Assembly (NCBI RefSeq): GCF_002435945.1
Contig: NZ_DIXC01000041.1
Location: forward strand, 1 to 16,961
Source of the DNA: Mesotoga sp. UBA6090
GTDB lineage: Bacteria; Thermotogota; Thermotogae; Petrotogales; Kosmotogaceae
Reading direction: 5' to 3'
Length of the DNA: 16,961 nucleotides
How positions within the stretch are numbered: the stretch's first letter is position 1; every line of letters starts with the position of its first letter. Below the pieces are notes generated by a model. The model saw nothing but the letters and a program-made list of their open reading frames with translations. It did not search any database and was not told the origin of the DNA. Position numbers and translations under genes: made by a program. Of this stretch, positions 13,650 to 16,961 are shown piece by piece.

Positions 13650-13674
13650 ACTACCAGTGTATAATAGTGGTAGT
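13650..13674 (+). promoter_or_regulatory. Promoter and inverted-repeat operator of AbiE system 2
   Basis: A perfect TATAAT (13660-13665) is enclosed by an inverted repeat, ACTACCA (13650-13656) and TGGTAGT (13668-13674), with an 11-base centre. The layout mirrors the operator of AbiE system 1, where the -10 box also sits between the arms, but the arm sequences are unrelated. No clear -35 hexamer is visible. Confidence 0.68.
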
Positions 13675-13698
13675 CGAAACAAACCGGAGAGTGATTCC

Positions 13699-14295
13699 TT
13701 GAAGAGGGCAATTCAATGTTTTAGAGCAAGAAAGGGATACGCAACAACGGGTAGCCTAAAAGAATCTGGAGTGCATTCAAGGACCCTGGTCAAGCTCCTG
13801 GATGCTGGACTGGTTGTTAGAATAAAGCCAGGTCTTTATAGGCTAAAAGAGCTTTCTGATAATGATTACGTTTCGTATGTGGACGTGTGCACGGCCGTTA
13901 GAACCGGAGTAATATGCCTGCTTTCTTCGGCAGACTATTACGGCCTTTCAACATTTACACCTAAGAGAGTTCATGTTGCCATTCCTCACGACTACAAGAG
14001 ACCGGTAGTAGAGCTTCCTCCAACGAAATTCTTCATGTTCAGAGAGAGGAGCTACTCATTTGGTATTGAGACTGTAGATACTGAGATAGGATCTTTCAAA
14101 ATATATAACCGCGAAAAGACAGTGTGTGACCTTTTTCGCATGAGGAAGAGAATGGGAGAGGATATTGCGATCGAATCGCTGAAGAACTACCTCATTTCGA
14201 CCAACAATAACGTGGTCTCTCTGATGAAATATGCGGAAGCGCTGCATGTACAGAACCTACTACTTCCATTAATCAAAGGAATGGTTAATGCATGA
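13699..14295 (+). CDS. abiEi: Type IV TA antitoxin, AbiEi family (system 2)
   Basis: This 198-residue AbiEi protein is only distantly similar to that of system 1. The N-terminal winged helix covers about residues 1-55, with GYATTGSLKESGVHSRTLVKLLDAG and VVRIKPGLYRL, the family wing. The C-terminal antitoxin domain has YNREKTVCDLFR. TTG 13699 is chosen because GGAGAGTGAT lies just before it; the longer in-frame GTG at 13657 overlaps the -10 box and cannot be the main start. It overlaps the toxin gene by eight bases. It probably represses its own promoter through the adjacent inverted repeat. Confidence 0.88.
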   Translation: MKRAIQCFRARKGYATTGSLKESGVHSRTLVKLLDAGLVVRIKPGLYRLKELSDNDYVSYVDVCTAVRTGVICLLSSADYYGLSTFTPKRVHVAIPHDYKRPVVELPPTKFFMFRERSYSFGIETVDTEIGSFKIYNREKTVCDLFRMRKRMGEDIAIESLKNYLISTNNNVVSLMKYAEALHVQNLLLPLIKGMVNA

Positions 14296-15190
14296 GGAAA
14301 AAATGAACAAAAACACTGCCGCTTCAGTAAAGGCACTGCTCCTCAACATCTCTAGAAGGAGCGGTACTGAACATACAGTGCTGCTTCGACGCTATGCACA
14401 AGAGCGTTTCATATTCAGGCTGTCTAAAACCCGGCATAGAGAAAAACTTGTGCTTAAAGGTGCCATGCTCTCAATCATCTTTGGATTCAATGATTTCAGA
14501 CCTACGAAGGATATAGATTTTCTCTGCGTTGAGGACTCTTACTCTACCGATGAAATAAGTGAGATAGTATCTGAAGTGATATCTGTAGAGGTTGAAGATG
14601 GGATAGTATTCAACAGCTCCTTCAAGGTTGAAACGATAAAGAAGGAATCCATCCACCCAGGCAGCAGGATTATTCTTCCGTGGAACATGGAAAGGACTAC
14701 AGGCAATATACAGCTAGATGTGGGATTTGGTGACGTCCAATACACAGGGCCACTCAACATGACATTTCCAACTATTCTTGGATCGGAAGAGCCTGACATA
14801 ATGGTTTATTCGATTGAAACCGCTATTGCAGAGAAAATCCAGACAATCGCGAGCCTCGGTGTGACGACTAGCAGGATGAAAGACTTCTATGATATATATC
14901 ATTTCTGTAAGTCCTCGGCATTCAAGTTTGAAGACCTTTCAAACTCGCTCAAATTGACCTTCATTAACAGAGATACTTCAGTGAATTCTCTTGTTGAAGT
15001 ATTTTCGGAAGGCTTTATCAACAGTAAGACAATGATCGAGCAGTGGAAGGCCTTTCTTCTCAGAAATGAACTTCCGAATGAACAGAGTTTCACTCAAATA
15101 ATGGAAAAGCTTAGAGTTGTCTTTTTGCCTCTAATTCAAGAAGAAGAACCCAGAGAAAGTTGGGACCCATATTCATGGTGTTGGAAATAG
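14288..15190 (+). CDS. abiEii: Type IV TA toxin, AbiEii nucleotidyltransferase (system 2)
   Basis: This 300-residue DUF1814 nucleotidyltransferase has LKGA at 56-59, the acidic DID at 75-77 in RPTKDIDFLC, a third acidic strand NIQLDVGFGD (about 140-149), SIETAIAEKIQTI with the conserved lysine, and RMKDFYDIYHF. All motifs expected for activity are present. ATG 14288 overlaps the antitoxin stop; ATG 14303 with a GAGG just upstream is an alternative start. It differs clearly from the system 1 toxin, so the two loci are separate acquisitions and not a recent duplication. Confidence 0.88.
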   Translation: MHEEKMNKNTAASVKALLLNISRRSGTEHTVLLRRYAQERFIFRLSKTRHREKLVLKGAMLSIIFGFNDFRPTKDIDFLCVEDSYSTDEISEIVSEVISVEVEDGIVFNSSFKVETIKKESIHPGSRIILPWNMERTTGNIQLDVGFGDVQYTGPLNMTFPTILGSEEPDIMVYSIETAIAEKIQTIASLGVTTSRMKDFYDIYHFCKSSAFKFEDLSNSLKLTFINRDTSVNSLVEVFSEGFINSKTMIEQWKAFLLRNELPNEQSFTQIMEKLRVVFLPLIQEEEPRESWDPYSWCWK

Positions 15191-15400
15191 GCGACTGGAA
15201 GATCTTAGGCTTTAAGTAAGGCAAATAGCGGAATCCTCCAGAATATCTGGAAAAGCAAAAGTCTTTTTGAACCTTACCCAATGAAAACTGTCGGAGCAGT
15301 CCAGAATTTGACGGACTTGTCGGCCAGGTCGGAGTGATAAAATCTCTGTGCAGGCACTGTCTTCCAGTAATCCTCTTATACGGGATCTCGTTCTTCAAAA

Positions 15401-15453
15401 CCCGGTTCTGATGACCCGCTCCTAGTAACCCGAATTTCATAACCCGTTCCTAG
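15401..15453. repeat. 14-bp CCCG repeat, second locus
   Basis: Four units begin at 15401, 15415, 15429 and 15443. The first three are exactly 14 bp and end TGA, TAA and TAA; the last is cut short at about 15453. The first unit (CCCGGTTCTGATGA) resembles the unit at 10270. Confidence 0.8.
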
Positions 15454-15592
15454 ACGTGGCTCTTTCCCCGCGAAGCGGGCCTTGCGACCGCCGATGATCT
15501 TCGGCGCCTTGCGTCTTGCAACTCTCTTATCGGAGGACGGTGGACCTTTGACTGTTGACCTGACAGGCTTCCTGCGAAGCAGCATCACTTCT

Positions 15593-15698
15593 GCTTCGGA
15601 TCTTTCGAAGGACGGGTCCACGGTCTTGGACGAAGGACCAAGGACGTTTCTTTACGGCGACCAGCGTTTCTTATCCAAGCGGTTCTTTTAGCCCGGCG
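15593..15698. repeat. 105-bp module, copy 3 of 3
   Basis: This copy is near-identical to 8116-8220 and 12279-12383, with one extra base and GGTTCTTTTAGCCCGG near its end in place of GGCTCTTCTGCCCGG. Confidence 0.8.
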
Positions 15699-16297
15699 TA
15701 GCCGGAACTGGCCAGGCGCAGCCTGACTGGCCACCGAAGGTGACTGGCCTGCGTTAGCAGACTGGCTCCTTTCTGCCTCCTGCTTTGCGCCTGTGAGATG
15801 GCTTCCCCCTCTTCGGGCGAACAGCCGTTCGCCCCTACAAGAAGAATATGATTCTGAATGGGATGACAGATAAAGAAGATCGGTAGGCAACTTTTCGCTT
15901 TGTTCCTGGCGCGTAAGTGCCAGCATCACTTCCCGACGCAGTCGGCCTCACTTCCCCGGATGATCCTCCGGGCATCACTTCCTCGCGCCAGCGAGCCTCA
16001 CTTCTAAACTGACCGCCGATGCTTTTCGGCGCATTGCGACTTCACGTATGGTCTGTCCCATTTTTTGCGTGTAATCCCGTGATGCCTCTGCACGGGATCT
16101 CGAACTTAGAAACCGCTGTACGCTTAAGAACCAAGACCCGCTGATCACTGCTCAAAACAACGTTGTCCGTCAGCGGACCGCCGTCCTCCGAGAAAAGAGT
16201 TCCCTTCTCTCCAGTCTCTTCCCCTCTCCTATTCTCATAGTTCTTAACCAAGAACCTTGACGTGCAGCGTCGAAACGGCGAACCGCTCCCGAAATGC

Positions 16298-16303
16298 TAT
16301 AAT
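16298..16303 (+). promoter_or_regulatory. Candidate -10 box for the RelB/Phd-RelE operon
   Basis: A perfect TATAAT lies 18 bases before ATG 16322. The GAGGTGATT ribosome binding site lies between them. No clear -35 hexamer is visible. Confidence 0.5.
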
Positions 16304-16321
16304 TCCAGATGAGGTGATTCA

Positions 16322-16519
16322 ATGAAAGAACCCCGCATGATTGTTAATGAAGATGGAAAACCTGTTAGCGTGATCCTTAGTATTTCTACATATAAGAAGA
16401 TTCTTGATGATCTGGAAGAACTGGAAGAGATTCGAGCATACGACAAAGCCAAGAAGTCAGCCGACGAGATTCTTCCGTTTGAAGAAGCTTTAGATAAATT
16501 CAAGCGCGAAGATGTCTGA
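16322..16519 (+). CDS. RelB/Phd-like antitoxin
   Basis: This 65-residue protein has a short Phd-like N-terminus: RMIVNEDGKPVSVILSISTYKKILDDLEELEEI, where 'G-K-P-V-x-V-I-L-x-x-x-x-Y-x-x-I' is the common pattern of this small antitoxin group. The acidic C-terminal tail is suited to wrapping around a RelE-type toxin. The start has an excellent GAGGTGATT ribosome binding site. It overlaps the toxin gene by eight bases. It is somewhat short compared with usual RelB/Phd antitoxins (75-90 residues), but the reading frame shows no defect. Confidence 0.82.
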   Translation: MKEPRMIVNEDGKPVSVILSISTYKKILDDLEELEEIRAYDKAKKSADEILPFEEALDKFKREDV

Positions 16520-16763
16520 CTCATACAAACTTCTTATTCTCAGCAGAGCTGCAAAAGAACTTCAGTCGCTTCGAGAGCCAAACAATAGCAGAATCAAGCA
16601 AAGGATATTGTTGCTAGCATCGAATCTACGTCCAAGAGGTTCAAGTAAGTTGACCGGAAGAGAGGGATGGCGGATAAGAGCTGGCGACTATCGGATTATC
16701 TATGACTCAACTTTGACAGCAAAGGGGAATAAATCGCAGGAAGAAGCTCTGAAAGGTGCATAA
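16512..16763 (+). CDS. RelE/ParE-family toxin with abnormal C-terminus
   Basis: The first 65 residues are a good RelE fold: YKLLILSRAAKELQSL, then RPRGSSKLTGREGWRIRAGDYRIIYD, the core family motif (53-65). Usually the next residues form a last strand ending in a V-x-H-R-x-x-Y-type motif needed for mRNA cleavage. Here the tail STLTAKGNKSQEEALKGA lacks it. A shifted frame gives NRRKK, which might be its remnant. A frameshift near 16707-16735 or an insertion at the 3' end would explain this. The protein may still bind the antitoxin but is probably a weakened or dead toxin. Confidence 0.72.
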   Translation: MSDSYKLLILSRAAKELQSLREPNNSRIKQRILLLASNLRPRGSSKLTGREGWRIRAGDYRIIYDSTLTAKGNKSQEEALKGA

Positions 16764-16834
16764 GTACGTGGTAGATATTTGAATCGTCTTTGAAATGCGG
16801 TGCCACGTTGGTTTTGTTGTCACTTTGCTATGAC

Positions 16835-16864
16835 TTGACGTGTACCTGTGTGGGATGATATAAT
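16835..16864 (+). promoter_or_regulatory. Promoter of the transposase gene
   Basis: TTGACG (16835-16840) and a perfect TATAAT (16859-16864) are 18 bases apart, the best sigma-70-type promoter in the window. ATG follows only ten bases after the -10 box, so most transcripts from it would have a very short leader or none. Confidence 0.72.
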
Positions 16865-16873
16865 ATAGGTGCC

Positions 16874-16961
16874 ATGTTTCTTAGACTGAAACACTTCAAA
16901 AACAAAGACGGTTCCACCAGGAGTTACCTGCAACTCGTAGAGAATATACGAGTAGGGAATA
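16874..16961 (+). CDS. IS1634-like transposase, N-terminal fragment
   Basis: The frame from ATG 16874 is open to the window edge and gives MFLRLKHFKNKDGSTRSYLQLVENIRVGN. The pattern 'M-F-L-R-x-x-x-x-K-x-G-x-x-x-x-Y-L-x-L-V-E-x-x-R' is typical of the start of IS1634-type (IS4 superfamily, DDE) transposases. AGGTG at about 16867-16871 may be the ribosome binding site. The catalytic domain is outside the window, and I could not define the left inverted repeat; it should lie between about 16710 and 16830. Confidence 0.65.
   Translation, partial: MFLRLKHFKNKDGSTRSYLQLVENIRVGN

Larger units (their letters stand above)
15191..16297. repeat. Intergenic mosaic of hairpin modules (block 8)
   Basis: The first 165 bases show nothing recognisable. 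Modules then follow: a decayed ATCCCGT-type hairpin (about 15362-15390), four 14-bp CCCG units (15401-15453), hairpins with the CCTTGCG linker (about 15465-15515), the GGAGGACGG...TTGACC module (about 15531-15565), the 105-bp module (15593-15698), ACTGGCC units (about 15695-15770), the GGGCGAAC hairpin (15815-15834), hairpins with TCACTTC linkers (about 15905-16005), an ATCCCGTG/CACGGGAT hairpin (about 16076-16100) and the reverse-oriented ACAACGTTGTCCGTCAGCGG module (about 16150-16195). A pyrimidine-rich segment precedes the next operon. Confidence 0.85.

Noticed and set aside
16076..16100. Rho-independent terminator at ATCCCGTG...CACGGGAT
   Set aside because: The stem is good, but no T-run follows on either strand, and the same element occurs both upstream and downstream of genes, so it is treated as a repeat.
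16042..16251. Minus-strand 69-residue open frame before the RelE operon
   Set aside because: It is a translation of the GGAGGACGG/ACAACGTTGTCC module with no ribosome binding site.
1479..16321. Integron with attC sites
   Set aside because: The cassette-like layout prompted the idea, but the hairpins are short with triloops, lack attC core-site form, and no tyrosine integrase is in the window.

Overview
This window looks like an accessory island of a moderately AT-rich bacterium. The strong GGAGGTGAT-type ribosome binding sites, AGA/AGG/ATA-rich codon use and family content suggest a Thermotogota relative. Mesotoga or Kosmotogales is my best guess from memory; the sequence does not prove it. 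I see no tRNA, rRNA, CRISPR array or housekeeping gene.

Layout. The left edge (1-165) is the 3' end of a group II intron: the last codons of its reverse transcriptase/maturase, then domains V and VI. The right edge (from about 16835) is the promoter and first 29 codons of a probable IS1634-like transposase. Between them lie small self-contained operons, nearly all of toxin-antitoxin or defence type: an AAA_14/DUF4143-type ATPase (270-1478); AbiE type IV TA system 1 (2252-3705); an ABC-type AAA ATPase with a DUF4276/TOPRIM-like partner whose reading frame breaks at an A7 run (4142-5990); MntA-HepT (6469-7129); XRE regulator + ImmA/IrrE protease + PIN-like protein (8337-9952); HicB-HicA (10632-11080); a Phd-type antitoxin with a decayed PIN toxin (minus strand, 11160-11700); DUF433-DUF5615 (minus strand, 12512-13095); a decayed AbiEii copy (13262-13609); AbiE system 2 (13699-15190); and a RelB/Phd-RelE pair whose toxin C-terminus looks broken (16322-16763). 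Several operons have their own -10 box and inverted-repeat operator, and almost every gene pair overlaps by 4-20 bases, as expected for translationally coupled TA genes.

The spaces between operons (about 0.4-1.2 kb each) are not ordinary intergenic DNA. They are mosaics of a limited set of repeat modules, most of them small perfect hairpins. One class has the form arm - GAA or GCA triloop - complementary arm - linker ACTGGCC. The arms change from unit to unit while staying complementary, and the linker is fixed. Other classes use the linker TCACTTC or CCTTGCG, an 8-bp GGGCGAAC/GTTCGCCC hairpin (six copies), an ATCCCGT/ACGGGAT hairpin, a 105-bp module (three copies), a 136-bp direct duplication, and a degenerate 14-bp tandem repeat beginning CCCG. 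One repeat directly abuts the truncated AbiEii pseudogene.

The working picture is a TA/defence cassette island whose single-operon cassettes are separated by modular hairpin arrays. The arrays may serve as recombination substrate or be the remains of small mobile elements. The arrays are seen directly; their role is inference.
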